From Zygnema cylindricum (lineage: Eukaryota > Streptophyta > Zygnematophyceae > Zygnematales > Zygnemataceae): a DNA stretch of 40,854 nt. The translations under genes were made by a program, and so were the position numbers. Below are positions 21,101 to 36,100 of this stretch, in pieces (the stretch's first letter is position 1; every line of letters starts with the position of its first letter). A model generated the notes under the pieces. That model had not been told where the DNA came from and made no database searches. It saw nothing but the letters and a program-made list of their open reading frames with translations. The stretch covers positions 1 to 40,854 of the forward strand of contig JBBHKE010000654.1 in NCBI GenBank assembly GCA_037447655.1. The letters are read 5' to 3'.

Positions 21101-24100
21101 GCTTGCTTCACGCGAACTGAATGAGGAAATGAAGATGCTTTTGGCAGCAGCTCTTCGAGCAAATCCCAGGCTTCATAGCGTTGGAAATCCAGAACAGGTT
21201 CCAACAGAAGTGTTTGCGGGTGACATAGAAGAGGAAGCCAACTCATATTTTCAAAAAATTTACAACGGACATTTGGCGATTGATGATTTTGTGGACATGC
21301 TTAAACGATTTAACCGTTCGACGATTGCCAGGTCCATTTCTAACATTTTGCTGCTAAATTTGTTTCCTTTTGGAGAACCTCTTTTGAATGCCACTATGCA
21401 TATGCCAGCAGCTGCTAGTTGTTAAGACAATCCTTTACAGTGCTTCATGTTGATCTCAATAGGTAGCTAAACAAATTTGTAGGTCAATACCACCTTACCT
21501 TGACAGTTGAACATTGTAAGATTGTATGGCTGAGGTCTTTTTGGAGGGTTGTGTGGCTGCCTCTACCCAGGGAGCAAGAGATCTTCGCGTGCATGATTCA
21601 GAGCCTTTTTGACGAGTATAGATTCTTCTCTAGGTATCCAGAAAAGGAGCTCGTCATCACAGCAATTTTATTTGGTACGTTTCTTCTTTGTTGATGAAAC
21701 ATTCACTTCTAGTGAGGCTTCTAGGCACCTGAATTATCTAGCAGTCCTTCAGACCCACTATTCAGAGGATTTGATAGCACACTGTGGTGTAATAGTACTG
21801 AAATCCCATTTTTTACTGTTTATTCAATGGCCTGCGCAAAGTCTTGCGTATCCTAGAGTGCCTGGGGTATGTGGCCTTCACTAAAAATCAAATTTGCTAA
21901 AATTTGCGGGACTGGAAGTATTGGTTTATCAAACTTCTCTTCTCTAGTGCATTCCTGTAAAGGTTATGGTGTTTGCTGCACCGATCAGGATGGTTTTGCA
22001 GCTTGTACTTGACCTTTTGGTTTTACCTTTTGATTTTTTTTGGTTCACTTTAGGATAATGTTTCCATCATTTAAAAAAAAAAAACGAAAAATTCTCAGGT
22101 ATGTGGCCATCTCAGTTCAATGTAGTACATAATGTTCATGATTTCTATCTTTCTATGGTGTCCACGTTAGTAATTACCTCCAATTCAGCCTTGAATAATA
22201 GTAAATCCATAGTTGCTTATCATTTTCAACTTTTGTGTTGGCCCATAGGATCACTGATAAAACACCAGCTAGTGTCTTCGATTACCCTTGGCATCGCCTT
22301 GCGATGTGTGCTGGATGCACTTCGGAAGTCGTCAGATAAAAAGGTAAGTGAATGAGGGAAAAGCAGCTCTAGTTCCTTTCTTAATTTTTTTCCCCTGCAT
22401 GACAAATTTGAAGTAGTTTCTCTATTCAATCACAGGTGCAAGGATTGTCTTTATCCTTGTTTTTTTCTCCTATTTGGTTGGATTGACATGAAGAACACTT
22501 TGATTGTTCTGCAGATGTTTCAGTTTGGCCTTAAGGCTCTTGAACAGTTTAAAGATCGGTTGGTGGAATGGCCTCAGTATTGCAATCATATTCTTCAGAT
22601 TTCTCATATGCGAGACGAGCATGTAGAAGTTCTGGAATCCATTGAGAGAACTCTCAATCGGTTCTCTGCTGGACAAACGGAGTTATTGAATTCATCAAGC
22701 TCGTTGGAGCAACAGCAAGCAGTAACTATCCAGGCCATGACTTCAGGCATAGGATTTACTGCCGAGACAGGGGAGAGTGCAAGTCTGCAATCTTCTGTAA
22801 TAGCTCATTCCTTGAGTGAATCCGTCATGGATGACGACATAAAGGTGACCATTAATTCATTGGCTGTCTTGACTATTTGTCATTTAATTTTGTCAAATTT
22901 GCAACTACTTATTATCCAATGAATATCTGGAGCGATTTATGTTTTTGTGCTAAATGGAGCTTTGGATGGTATTTGTATTTTAACACTGGTGTTATGATGT
23001 TCACTTAATGTCAAACAACTACAATTGCAACACTGCTTGGCTGTCACACAATATAATTCCTGTTCTTGTTTTTTTTTTTTCTTCCTAAGACTTGTACCAT
23101 TTTTTTCCTCAGATTTTATCTTTTTTGTTAATTATTGCTGGTTTTCATTCTGTCGGCTGTTGATGACAACTATCTTTGTTTTTGATAGCCAACTAAAACT
23201 ATGTTGATGACAACTAATTGTTGATGACAATGGTTGTTGATGAACACTTCAATTTTAATTTCTGTTTTTAATTTCTTTAATGCAGAAAGTTGTTGCCTCA
23301 GCATTACCAGCAGGACAAGATGATGTCAGTGGAATTTCTGTCAGTCAGGCCCCGATCTTGTCAGATAACCGAGTCCAATCTGTGCAAAGTATTGAGGGCC
23401 AACCCATTGATTCGCAAGAACAACCTCTGGATGTAGCTCGTTCTGCAAAACAACAGCAACAGTTGAAAGAGGATGGGGAAGGCGACTTGCAGTCTGAATC
23501 CACAAACACTAACTTGCCTGCTGGTAGTTTAACGGTGTCTACAGTACAGCAAGTGGAACAAGTTTCAAAACTGCAGGTATTGATTGAGTTAACATCTATT
23601 TTTTTGTAATCCTGGGGTTATGTCGTGGGTGGTTGCTGCAAGTGAATTTGTGTTCTTTTCTACTTCAGTGTTCTTCTCCACTGACAGGGGAATGATTTAG
23701 ATAGAAATCGTCTCATTTTTGCTGGTTTGACTACTTGGCAGACAACTCAAGTAATACTTCAGCTGCAACCTTCCCAACTGCAAGGCAATGGGCAACCACA
23801 GGCACCCAAGCAGGAAATGCTGAGATCCTCTCGCCCAGGTGCAGGAGGTAATCACATTATTATTGACCTTGGTTACGAGATGTGGTTGTCTTTTAGTCTT
23901 TTTTTGCAGATGTCAGCTTCGTTTCAGTTTCGAGGGAGCAATCTTTTGTGGACTTGCGGCTGGGATAGTGCGGGTTAGAGGTGTTGAGATGTGTGTCTTT
24001 TTCTGAAAATGCTGTAGTGCTGCTTTAGTTTGGTTCTTTGCAGTGTATGAAGATGTCTTTGAATACCTTCAGGTTTTAGTTCGTATCACAGTTCTATGGT

Positions 24101-27100
24101 GCTATCATATTGCTATGGGGGATGTGATGTCAGGAAATACTTGGGATAGGTGGGGCTTTATTTGTGTTTTGTTGTTTTTGTTGACAATTCTGGTATGTTG
24201 ACTTAACCACTCTAGTTATATCACAGGTATCACAGGGAGGCCTACTACCACGACAGGATTTGGTCATGCCCTTAATATTGAGACTCTTGTTGCTGCTGCG
24301 GAGAAACGCGAAAGTCCAATTCAGGTGATTATGCAAATTCCATGTTGCTGATTTCTTCAGTGAGGGTTTTCAAACTGTGTTTTTGGATATAAAGCAAGTT
24401 GCAAAGTGAAAAGAGGGTATTATAATCAGAAGTTATGTATACAATTTTTATTTTGCTTGTTATGCTATGGAATTCTTCTTTCTGTTTTGGTTTTGCTGTA
24501 CTTATGTGTTCATATGATAAAGCCCTGTTGGAAACAGGTACCTGGATCGGAAATACAAGACAAAGTGGCATTTATCATTAACAATCTTTCCATCAGCAAT
24601 TTGGAAATTAAAGCCAAGGAAGTGCAAGAGTTGCTGACAGACGAGTATTCTCCTTGGTTTGCACAGTATATGGTGATGAAAAGGTGAGTTTTATTGTTCA
24701 CCAAGGACATGACCACCTTTATGTTGTCTTCTTGTTTTGACCTAATTTACATGGGCATGCTATTTATCATAATCTTTTCTGGAGCATTCATGGAAGTCTA
24801 AAGGACAGCACATGGTGTACTGGTGTACTGTTCCAGGGCAAGCATTGAGCCCAATTTCCATGATTTGTATCTCAAGTTTCTCGATAAGATGGGCAACAAA
24901 ACCCTGTTGAAGGAGGTGCAGAAAGCAACATATGAGAACTGCAAGGTAACTCCCATTTACATGTCCATGGCTACATCTAGACTTTTCTTTTTATTGTGTA
25001 CGGAGACTATTATTTTCTTTTTCTCTCAGAATTATTGATGGCCAGGAGTGAAGTGTGCTTTTGCAGATTTTGTGGGTCCTTTGGAAGGGGCTCGCTGGGA
25101 ACCTCTATACACGTTTGTAGATAGTGTGTGTGCTCAAATTTTCCTCATGAAGGTTATTGGGGACATAAGTTTTTCTGCGACCTGGTATTGTCCAATATTT
25201 CTTAATGTAAAACAGAAGCATTGAATTTTGAATTCTGCATCTTTCCAGGTACTTCTCCGCTCAGAACTGATTAAGTCAAGTTCAGAGGAGCGGTCACTTC
25301 TGAAAAACTTGGGAAGCTGGATGGGCAAGCTGACCATTGGACGAAACCAGGCTTTGCGAGCTCGAGAGATTGATCCAAAATCCCTCATTATCGAGGTGTG
25401 TAATGTTTGAATGCATGGTAGCCTCTTCTAGGCACAATGATTATTCTCTGTCTTGGTCACTGTTGTTTGGTTGTAGACTTAATTTTTGGGGTTAATGATG
25501 GGCTTTCTGTTTTGCAGGCATATGAGAAGGGCCTGATGATAGCCATTATTCCCTTCACTTCAAAGGTACATAGTTGGTTTCTCAATCAGCTGAGTGAACA
25601 CAGTCTCCATCGCAAAAGGTTTTTTTCAGTGCAGAAGTTGGTCATAAAAAATGCTGTTTCAGATATGTATTAGGCAGCGGCTTTTAGCTGAGCTAAGATT
25701 TGACTTTCCTCTGGATTGTCAATCAATGCTTTCAAATGTATACTCTGGTGTGTTTCTTATTTCTACTTTTTGATTCCTTATTTCGGTTCACTGATCCTTG
25801 CAGATTCTGGAGCCTTGTTCTTCCAGCTTGGCTTATCAGCCTCCAAATCCATGGACCATGGGCATCTTAGGATTGCTAACTGAAATATACAATTTACCAA
25901 ATCTAAAAATGAACTTGAAGTTCGACATTGAGGTCAGTATTTCAACAAGCAGCACTTTTAGAATTTGTGTCTAGATTATCTTTTGTTTTTATCGAAGATC
26001 AACGGGTAGATGATGATTGCAACTCTCGCCAATTGGTTTGGGCATAGACCCGCTGTAGCAGCAATCTTTGATCAGTTACTTATCTACTTTACTGCTTGCA
26101 GGTGTTGTTTAAAAATCTAAGTGTTGATATCAAGGACATCAAACCTACACAGTTGTTGAAGGGGCGACAACGGGAGATCGAAGGAAATCCAGATTTTTCC
26201 AATAAAGATTTGAGCGGACACCATCAGCCAACAGCACCCCTCCCTCAGGACCACTCTGTTTCTGGGCCACCTGCCCTGCCAGTGCAGTTAGAAGCTACTG
26301 TTCCTGCTCCCTCAACAGTCTCAGTTCCTGCTCAACCCCCGACTTCTGTGGTACAGTCTGCAAACCGCCCCATCGTACAGAATACATTTTTTGCTGAATA
26401 CATCTAATGTTAATAACAGAGTTATGCACAAAACAATTCTCTCTAGACTTGTGCAGTTGTGTAACCACAGGTTTTAACTGCCCAGATTTTTTCTTTTAGT
26501 CTGATGGCTCACACTGGTGGGAAATAGCTTCTGCTAAATTGATCAGTTACTTGTTCCGTTCTGTGTTTTGACAGATGTGGACCTCTTATCTTGAGAATAC
26601 TCTGGTTATTTTGCCTGCTACATTGACCACTTTATTAAAGATTATTGCAATGATTTTAAAAATTATAGGGTGTTCTGTGGCTTGGTCTGTATGTGATGTT
26701 GTGGTGTAAGTTCGAGCATGCTCCATAGTGACCTGACCTAATAGTAAGAGTATGCTTAGCAAAATTCTGAGCTGATTACCAAGATAGCAAGTTCTTGCCG
26801 CCTTTAGTTTTCTGCTTCATATTGAAGCGTTTGGAACAGGTTCAAGTTTATCAGTTATGTTTTGTATTTGCTACAGATGATGCCCTCCGCAACCCCGGTA
26901 TTGAGTCAAGTGGAAACCGATGAGAAGGCTCTGGTTGCCCCCTCTGGTGCTGTTTCAAGTGCGATCGATCGGAGTACAACATCACCGAGTCCGAGTCAGC
27001 CATACTCTATGCCACCGGTGAGGTTGTCTTTAAGATTGTTTGCGATTGGCATATTCTGGGACGCGCTTTATGTGTACATATGTTAGAAATCTAGCTCCGC

Positions 27101-30100
27101 TTGAATTTTTTTTTGATTTTTTTGTGTATCATGTGTCACTTACCCTGGTGATTCTACAATCAGCCACTGAATGCTGATTTTTAAGCAAGGGTGATTGGTC
27201 TGTGGCTGAAATTTTGAAATTTTCAGCATTTTGGGCTTTGTATTCTGGTGTTTGTCTGGGTAGAGCTGTTGGCAAGGTTTTTCAGCTGGTTTGGGGAAAG
27301 TGGTCATGGACCAGAGTTTGTTGCCCATGATCTAGATAATGAAAATTTGCCAAGCTTCTTCGATCAGAGTTTGTTATTTGACTAACAAATGCTTCTTATA
27401 TTGTTTCCAGGTGCCCATGTCGATACCCAACAACCTTGCAGCCTACATTGTTTTCAATCCCAAGCTTGGTGCGCTCAGTCAGCAACTACAGCTACCAAGG
27501 TGGGATTTTGCTCTTGAATGTATTACGCTCAGTTAAGTTAGTAATACAGTGTGAGAAGTTTTGAAGCGATTTTTTTTTTGTTGGGGGGACGTTTGCAGGA
27601 TTGTGCCGATTGCTATGGAACGAGCCATTAGAGAAATAATTTCTCCTGTTGTTGAGCGGAGTGTAACTATTGCATGCATGACAACACGAGAGCTTGTAAT
27701 GAAGGTTAGTTGATTTGGCCAAAATTGTTTTTTTTATTTTTATTTTTGTGTCCATCTACTTATCAGTAAGGTTTTGTGACAAGACCTTTTATTGCCCTGC
27801 GGATTTGCCAAGATTTCTAATCCCAATTATGCTCACAACTTTTTCTCGCTCAGGCTTGTGATAAAAACCTGGTATTTGGTGTTTGTTGATTGAATTCAAT
27901 GTGCTTTTCTATCTTGCAGGATTATGCAATGGAAGCTGATGAATCCAGAACTCACAAGGCTGCAAATCTGATGGTGGCAAGCCTTTCAGGCAGTCTTGCA
28001 CATGTTACATGCAAGGTATACTCTAAGCTTTTGTTTATTTTGTTTGCTGACATTGCTGAAAAGGGAGTGGCAGGTTGTACAATACGTGAGCAAATCTCTT
28101 ATGTTATATTGTTTGGATATCTAGGAACCTCTGAGAGTCGCCATGGCAAATCATCTCCGGAGTCTACTTCAGGCAGCAGGTGGTGGGGCTGAAGTCGAGC
28201 AAGCAGTTCAACTGATTACAAACGACAACCTGGATCTTGGCTGTGCCGTAATTGAAAAGGCAGCAACCGAGAAGGTAAAAGTTCTGTGCAATCATGGAGA
28301 TCTGTAGAATTATGTCAAAATTATGGAGAACTGGATATATGTGGAATTCCTGGCATCTGTTAATTATTGCAGAGTGTGGCATTTGCTTTTTTTTCTCATA
28401 AAAAGGCTGGTCCTGAACACTTTCTGGTCTGATTGTTCTGGACCTTTTTCAAGTTATAGCATTTTCGTGCACAATTTCTAATATTTCCTTCAACCGTAGA
28501 ACTGTGGCTGTATTATACTAAGCTGGTCTCTGGACCTCTGGTTTTTTTTCCTGCTTTTAACCCGAAGTTATGACTGCAATTTTTGTACTTGGGTGCTTGG
28601 CATTGTTAAGGAGTAAGCCACTTACGGCAGCAAGTGATGTGCAATTAGTATAGCGAAATTAGTCTAGCAAACTGCAAGGTCAATGTGGAGAACTGCATTA
28701 TGTATCTGAGAACCTGTCCCGTGTGCTTTATTTGACTGTAGTGGTGATAACGAAAACCAACTATTTACCATTTTTTTTTATTCTTGCATTCTGGCCATTT
28801 CATTTTTTTGGTTTAATAAATATGAGTAACTGTAGTATGGGTGATGATGGTCTTTAACCTTTACGCCTGACAAAGCCAGTTTCTTATGGATTTTTTGATC
28901 CGAGATTTTTAAAATTTAACCTTTTCAGGCTTTGCGGGATTTGGAAGAGAATTTGGCTCATCCTCTGGCACTCCGTAGAAAGCAGAGGGAGTCTTTGGGG
29001 GCTGCATTTTATGATGCCTCGATATACTCGCAAGGGAGCCTTGCCCGCCTTCCGGAGGCTTTGAGACCAAAGCCTGGCCGCCTGGCTCCTGCTCAACAGC
29101 GTGTTTATGAGGTACAATTGTGTGTTTATGATGTGTGAGGTACCATTTTCTTAGAAGGGAGCATGCTGCTGCTCAATTGATGTAAATGTTTAGCGAACGC
29201 AACTTCATTTTTTAAGCTTCAGATTTAGTATTCGCCTGAGGCGAGAATTAGAAAAATGTGTTCTTTGAATGATACTAGCAAGGTAAGTACATGCTAGTTT
29301 CTGTGGATGTTTGTGTTTTGTCATCCTGTATAGCATACAGTTGCTTCACCTTTGGCCTGCCGGTTGCTCTACTGTTCCGGGCTGTTCTATGCTTTACTTC
29401 TACACCTGTTTCCAGTCAAATGTCCAATTTTTTCTGACAGCTAGCGTTGGCTTGTTTAACAGGATTTTGCAAGGTTGCCATGGCAAAATAATCAAGCAGC
29501 CAGAGCACAACAAGGGGTTCCCCCTTCGTCTCAACAAGTGACCTCTCAGCCTGCTCCTGCTTCTACTCCTACTCCTGCCCCTGCGACAGTACCTGCTGCA
29601 AGTACTGCTTCAAGAATGGGATATAATGCGTCAACAGAGCTTAGGACTGGTTTTCCTTCCGGCCCGCAGGTCCCACCTTCTGTGGTTCCACAGTCAGAAG
29701 CAGGAACGGCCTCAGAATTGGAACGTCCCTCTGTTCCGCCAGTCAGGTACCTATGGCATTGATTGGTTCCACTTTTCACAGAAGAAGCTGTTGCTTTCGC
29801 ACGTACTGTACAGTGGCTCTTTAATATCGCCAATAACGCTAATTCGGCGCCTTTTTATTCTGGACCCTAGACATAAAAACTCTACAAATTTCTTAACGCT
29901 AAAAGTGATTCACGTTGTTGTGTTGTTATACTCTTGTGCACAGCCTTGTTATAGAAATCACTTTTCTGATGATTTTCACTTTCTAAATGTGTTCCTTTGC
30001 AGTTCCAGTCTGCCGTCGGGTGGAATTAGCACAGGTGCCGAACCTTCCAGGGCGAGCCTTGAAACTGCAATTGGGTTGTTCCCTAGCGCTCCCAGCGGTC

Positions 30101-33100
30101 CTGTGGAGAATCCACAAGTTGAAACTGTTTCTCCTAAGGTATATTTTTTCAATTGTCGCATTGCAAAACAGGTTCATGAAGCTAGGGCCTTTTTTTTGGT
30201 TGTCTCAACATATTTTGTAGTTTTGCATGAGATTATTATTATTTTTTTTTTTTTGTCTTTTATTTCCTGGGTTTTGATAACAGCTTGTCTCATGCCACTT
30301 AATTCCTTTGTTTCACATTACAGCTGTCTCCATCATCCACATCATTGGACCAGCTGTCTGTGGAACCATCGCTTACCACCGGTGAAGCTATTGAAAAATA
30401 TCAGTTTGTTATCTATAAGGTAAGTTACCTCGTCTCTTGGTGGGTCTTGTTCTTCTTGTAAGCGAAGAAAACAAATGATGGTTGTCTTTCTGACTTTGCC
30501 TTTGTGAAGGTTCATTTGGAAACTTTTGATTCTCTATTTAAACATTTGACCTCTCAATACAACAGTCGTTGTGTTTTTTCTCTTTCCTTTCTGAAGGGTG
30601 GGATTGTGCTTTGTGGTCTTTTGTGACTCATACAATCCCTGGACTAACTTGCTGCACAAATTGGTTGATGTAACAGCTGGATATGGCCATTTCAAAAACA
30701 TCACCAATGCCTCTGACCAATCTCCCTGTTGATCACGAGATTCGGGTGAGTTTTGTCTTGGCAATATTCTGTATTTACCATCCTGGTTAATTATTAATGT
30801 GGACATTTATTTCCTTAATGCAATTCTGAAGACAGGCTCGGAAAGTGGCTATATTTTGCCTTTGACATACTGAGTAATTTAAATTTGACATGGTCCCTTA
30901 ATGCAACGCTGAAGACAGGTTCACAAAGTGGCATTATTCTGCGTTTAGCATATAAGCTAGTTGGACATGTTCACCCTTACTGCAATGCTGAAGACACCTT
31001 TGGAACGTGCTGCAGTTTGTTCCTACAAAGTTTTTTTTGTTGGTTGTGCAGGTCTATATAGCAGAGGTGCAGGAGGTGATTACACAGTGCATCAGTCGGG
31101 ACGAGGCTGCTTTGGCCATTGCTCAAAAGGTTCGTCTCCCTGATGATATTCTATGGATTAGAGTGAGATTGCATTTTCATCAGTGATTATTTCTCAAGTT
31201 TTGTCAGTCCCATCAAGGTGTATATGGGAGAGGAGTTGACTTATGCCGTCTCCTTATTCTCCCATAGTCTATTAGCTCTGTTAATGCTTGACCGTATGTC
31301 TTTTTCCATCTTGACGGTCACGTATGTTTCTTTATAAGTCAGCGATGGGAATCATGGAACATTGTCCGTTCATTACTTAATGAGTATGTTTTTTTTTATC
31401 TGTTGCCCCCTGGCCTAGACTGCGCAGGCCTGTCACAGCAATAGGCAGTTTTGCTTACCTGTTCTCCTTTGTTTTTTGGTCTTTTTCTGTCCTTTCCACT
31501 GCAAGAGCAACCCGTGACATGTAATGTTAGATGGATTGTTGCAGGTGTTTAAACGTTTGTACGAGAATGCAACAAATGTTCTTCATGTTTCCGCTCACTT
31601 GGCAATATTAGAAAGTATCAGAGAAGTGTGCAAGCGAGTTGTCAAGGAACTTACCAACTGGGTCATATACTCGGACGAAGAACGGAAACTGAACAGAGAA
31701 ATTACTGTTGGGCTCATTCAGTCTGAGTTAATTAACCTGGCTGATTATAACATCCACCTTGCAAAGCTTATGGATGGTGGAAGAAATGGTATGCTTTCAC
31801 TTTTTGTGTCGACCCTTTGATTTTATGGAAAGGTCTATGGTCCACTGGAATGTATGATATAGGAATTATACTATTGAAATTTACCCTAGTTTTGTGAGTA
31901 ATCGTAACAGCTCCGTTAGTATGTACGATTAATGAATGTGTACTAATTGTATGATTCCTCACGCTTCACACAGGAACGTGGGTAGATTTTGGTAGTGTAA
32001 ATCCAAGTGTTGTGTATCGGTAGTGTCTTATTGATAATCAACATATTGGTTTAATATACTGATGCAAATACTGCGATGATTGACCTGTCAATGGTTTTTT
32101 AGTGTTTCATTTGTTTTTATTTTTATGCAATACACCGCCCATCGCTGTTACAGTTAATCAATTTATTCCAGGAATTGCTTTTTTTGACCTGAAATCATAA
32201 ATTAGTATTATAACACTATTGAAGTAAGTGGCCTAAAATACTCCACGCTGGAAAACGTAATTTAGTGTTGTTAGTTCTAATAATAAAATAACGCTAATAG
32301 CGATGGTCGGTGTACTGCTCCTTATACATTTTGTCATAAATTTAATGTTAGTTGCCAGTCTCTGTTGCGGCACGTAGGAAAGTTTTTAGGTCATATTTGC
32401 TTCAAGTGGGAATTGATGACATCATATTCATGTCAAGTGGGACAAGTTTGTGGTCAAATTCACTTCAAGCGGGATTTGTACTTTGCTCTCTCATTGGCCA
32501 TCTCTGTTTAGAGAAGGCGCAAAAAGGACTAAAAAGCATCTTGGATATCTTACCGCAAAAAAGGTCGATCGGACAGAAACAGCTGACTCATCGAAATTGT
32601 TGTGGAATTATTGTACTTTTGTGATGCGGAATCTGGACTTGGGTACTGTACTTTTGTGCTACAGAATGCTCGTCCGATTGTACACTGTGATAGGGCATAC
32701 TATGTTATATCTACTCTTTACTAAACCTAAAAATTTATAGGGGGCAACTATTTGTTCGTCACTACACGATATATAATTTTCCTCTGTCGTTCGATAATCG
32801 ATAATATCGATTATCGAATTTATCGCGATAGGAAATTTCTCAATACACAACACTAGTAATTTCCCTATGAGTTGGTCTTTCTTGCTCACTATTGCTCACT
32901 ATTGCTCACTTTTTCATTGAATGCCATAAATGTTAAAATTTCCTCTTTGATGTAATTTGTATTTCTATGCTAGTGTGTGTTGAAGGCTAAAATTCCCTCA
33001 TTTTTGTAATTTAAATTTATTCCGATTTTCCTATGCTTGTGAATCCCGTCTTTATCATTATTTTATTTTTTTGTGATTTGCCTATGTGCAGCCATGGCCA

Positions 33101-36100
33101 CGGACTTCGCTGTCCACTTGGTGAAAGCCTGTGTTATCCAGGAAAATCTTGTGGGGGCCACCGAGCTCTATAATGTTATCGATAGCCTTGCCAAGGTAAA
33201 GATCTCTGTTGGATAGGAATCATGTTGCTTTTTTCCTAGCACGTGTCTTTTTGGTAGTTCATCTTTTGACTTTAAGTGATGTTTTTTTTCTTTGTTTTTG
33301 CAGATAGCACAAAGACCAGGAGCTCCCGAGTCCTTGCAACAGTTGGTTGAACTTGCAAGAAACTCGACTGCAGGAGCTGTTGCACAAGGTGGAGTAGGAG
33401 CTACGAAGGATGACAAAGCGAGGCCATTGAAGGACAAAAAGGTGCATGTTGTTTCGTACACCTGCATTTCTTTATGCTCGCTAAGCGTATTAGACTTTGA
33501 GTTTGTAAAGTTTTGTTCCTCTATTAATAACCATCATGGTATCTGCAATCAGGTTATTGCTGTGCGAGGAGCTGGCTCAAAAGATGAAGGCAAACCTAAT
33601 GCTAGGGATGTCTCTACAGCAATTCCTCCAGCATTTCGGGAACAGGTTATTTTCTGAATCCTATCTTATAACTTTTATTTATTTTTACTCCTCTCTACCC
33701 AGCCTGTGTGCTCAGTGCTGCATTTGGATTTTATTTTCAAGGGCGTTAAATTTTGTGCACATCCTGAAGCTGGTTGCCTGATGTAGTGACATAAAGCCAA
33801 ACTGAATATGCATAAAATAATTATACCCCTCTTTGACAACACAGGGAATGGAATGGAATGGCAAACACCCATATTACCATTTTGCTGTTTTGTATTTTAC
33901 TTGATGGCTGAACATCTCTTACGGTTATTTGGAATGGTTTGGGCTCAAATGCATGTATTTCTGCACCCGGTATCTAATCAGGGGCGGTTGTTGCAGGTTA
34001 TGGCTGTGTTCGATGAATGGGCTCGCATCTGCGATACTTCTGCAAACAATGATAAAGCATATGCCATGTACATGTCTCAGATACAGCATTCTGGCTTGCT
34101 CAAGAATGATGAAGTTGCTGAAAGGTTTTTTCGCACCCTTACGGTAAGAAATAATAGCCGGAAGTCTGCTATTTCCATCTCACTTTTTCTCTCCTTCTAC
34201 CTCTCCCTATCATCCTTGCATTTGACTTGCTATATCTTCCTAAAAAGTTTTTGCGAGCATTAAACCTCTCCTTTTCTATCCCTCTCCCTGTCCCTGGATG
34301 CCCTGCAGTCCTTAATAGTATTGTCTGTGCAGTAGTGTAATAATGTATTGCTACTCGCAGTTTAATAATTTTGTTTTGTTCCCATGGTGAGCAAGCAATG
34401 TTGGATTTTTGTATGGTTGGAACATTCAACTGTTAATATGTCACTTATTGAACACCATGTTACCTGGATCCTCTTTTAGTGCATGTTTACCGTAATCAAC
34501 TTCTCCACATCAGGGACGGACCAGTTTGATTTGTCCCAATTTCAGGCGTTACTACAAAACTGCACACACTTCTTCGTACTCAAAGTTTACTTGTGACTTT
34601 TATTGAGCAACTCAGCAAACAATTATTTATGGCTCATTATTATGGGTATCATGGAAGCCCTTGGATTTGTTGCCCAACATGCAGTTCTGGTCACTCTGAT
34701 TTAGTTCTTTCAAGTCTGGCCTCTGTCATGTGAGGGCACACCTATTAGTCGGTAATGATTGACTGTTCTTTGTTTTGACATTTCTCTGTCTTCTCTCTCC
34801 ATTTTTTTTTTCCAGGAAATTGCTGTGAGCCACTGCTTGAACAGTGAAACGACGCAGGTGGCAGGGGCTGGGCCACCAAGTTCTGGTCTGACTTTCACAG
34901 TCGTGGACATGTATGCCCGGCTAGTGGTTCTTCTCGTGAAGGTAGTGAAACTGTTAGAATGTGTTTTGCACATCTTTTTGTCGTTAGTTTTTCTGTTTCC
35001 GTGATTTGTGTTTTACCTCCCTGTTTTATGTTGTTGCTACCCTGCTCTTTTCTGTTTGTGCTGGTTAACTTTGTCAGTTTCTGTGGAATAATGTTGGACA
35101 TTTTGTCTATCTTTATCTCAGTACTACGTGGATCCTGGAAATACTGCGATGAGCAAAATCAATCTTCTGAATAAGGTAGGCTGGGAGCCGTTGTTGTTTT
35201 TTTTAATCTTTCTTTTGGCTGTATTTTGAAATTCTGTGAGAGCTACTTAGTTCAAGGAGAAAAGTAAAGCAAGGTCTATCAGTGCTTAGTGGGCCAAGGT
35301 TTCCGCTTGTTCTGGTAGATATCTCAACTGCATTTTTTTTTGGCTGCAGGTCTTAATGGTAGCCGTTAAGGTTTTACTGCGCGATGCTGATGAAAAGAAA
35401 ACAGTTTTCAACTCCAAGCCGTTCTTCCGTCTCTTTGTTACTTGGCTTATGGATCTCAACTCCCCCGATCCGATTCTGGATTCCAGCAATTTCCAGGTGA
35501 AGTTGCTTTCTCAGCCTGTGATTTTTTTTTTTCACTTTTTTTTTAATGGTTAAATTTTTTCATAATTTTTTTTCCCAGTCCAATCTTGATTTGTTACCGT
35601 GTATGGTTACAGGTTTTGACAGGATTTGCGACTACATTTCAAGCATTGCAGCCTTTGCGTGTGCCTGCTTTCAGGTGAGCTAGGTGTTTTGTGAAGGTTT
35701 TTGGTCAAAGTTTATTGTAAAACTGTGTTGTGTTCTGTTATGGTTTTAAGCATGCATTTTTTTCCTTTTGTTGTAGTTTTCCATTATCCGTTGATAAAGC
35801 ATTTCTTATTGATTAGCTGATTAGAGAGTTCTGTCAAGAATTTCGCCTGATGGCTGGCAGCTGAAGAGGAAGTTAAATGTATTTCCGCTTTCAGAGATGT
35901 TTAAGTTTGTTGGTTTAACTTTTTTTATTTGTGCAGCTTTGCCTGGTTGGAGCTCGTCAGTCACCGGGTTTTCATGCCCAAATTGCTTCTTGCCAATCAG
36001 CAAAAAGGCTGGCCGTGGTTTCAACGCCTTCTAGTGGCTCTCTTTAAGTTTATGGAGCCATACCTACGGAATGCGGAACTTTCAGATCCAGTAAGTGCAA

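Larger units (their letters stand above)
31052..33645 (+). other. NOT1: NOT1 exons 34-38: connector domain
   Basis: Exons: 31052-31129, 31545-31788, 33092-33195, 33304-33441, 33553-33645 (residues 1778-1996). Conserved segments are [53 protein letters not shown] and [14 protein letters not shown]. Intron 35 (31789-33091, 1303 bp), the longest of the gene, contains two nested MITEs. Exons 37-38 end in a charged linker before FREQV. Confidence 0.93.

Noticed and set aside
29626-30423. 265-codon + strand open frame
   Set aside because: It overlaps NOT1 exons 30-32 and their introns in a different frame; the NOT1 frame there has correct splice sites and joins conserved exons.
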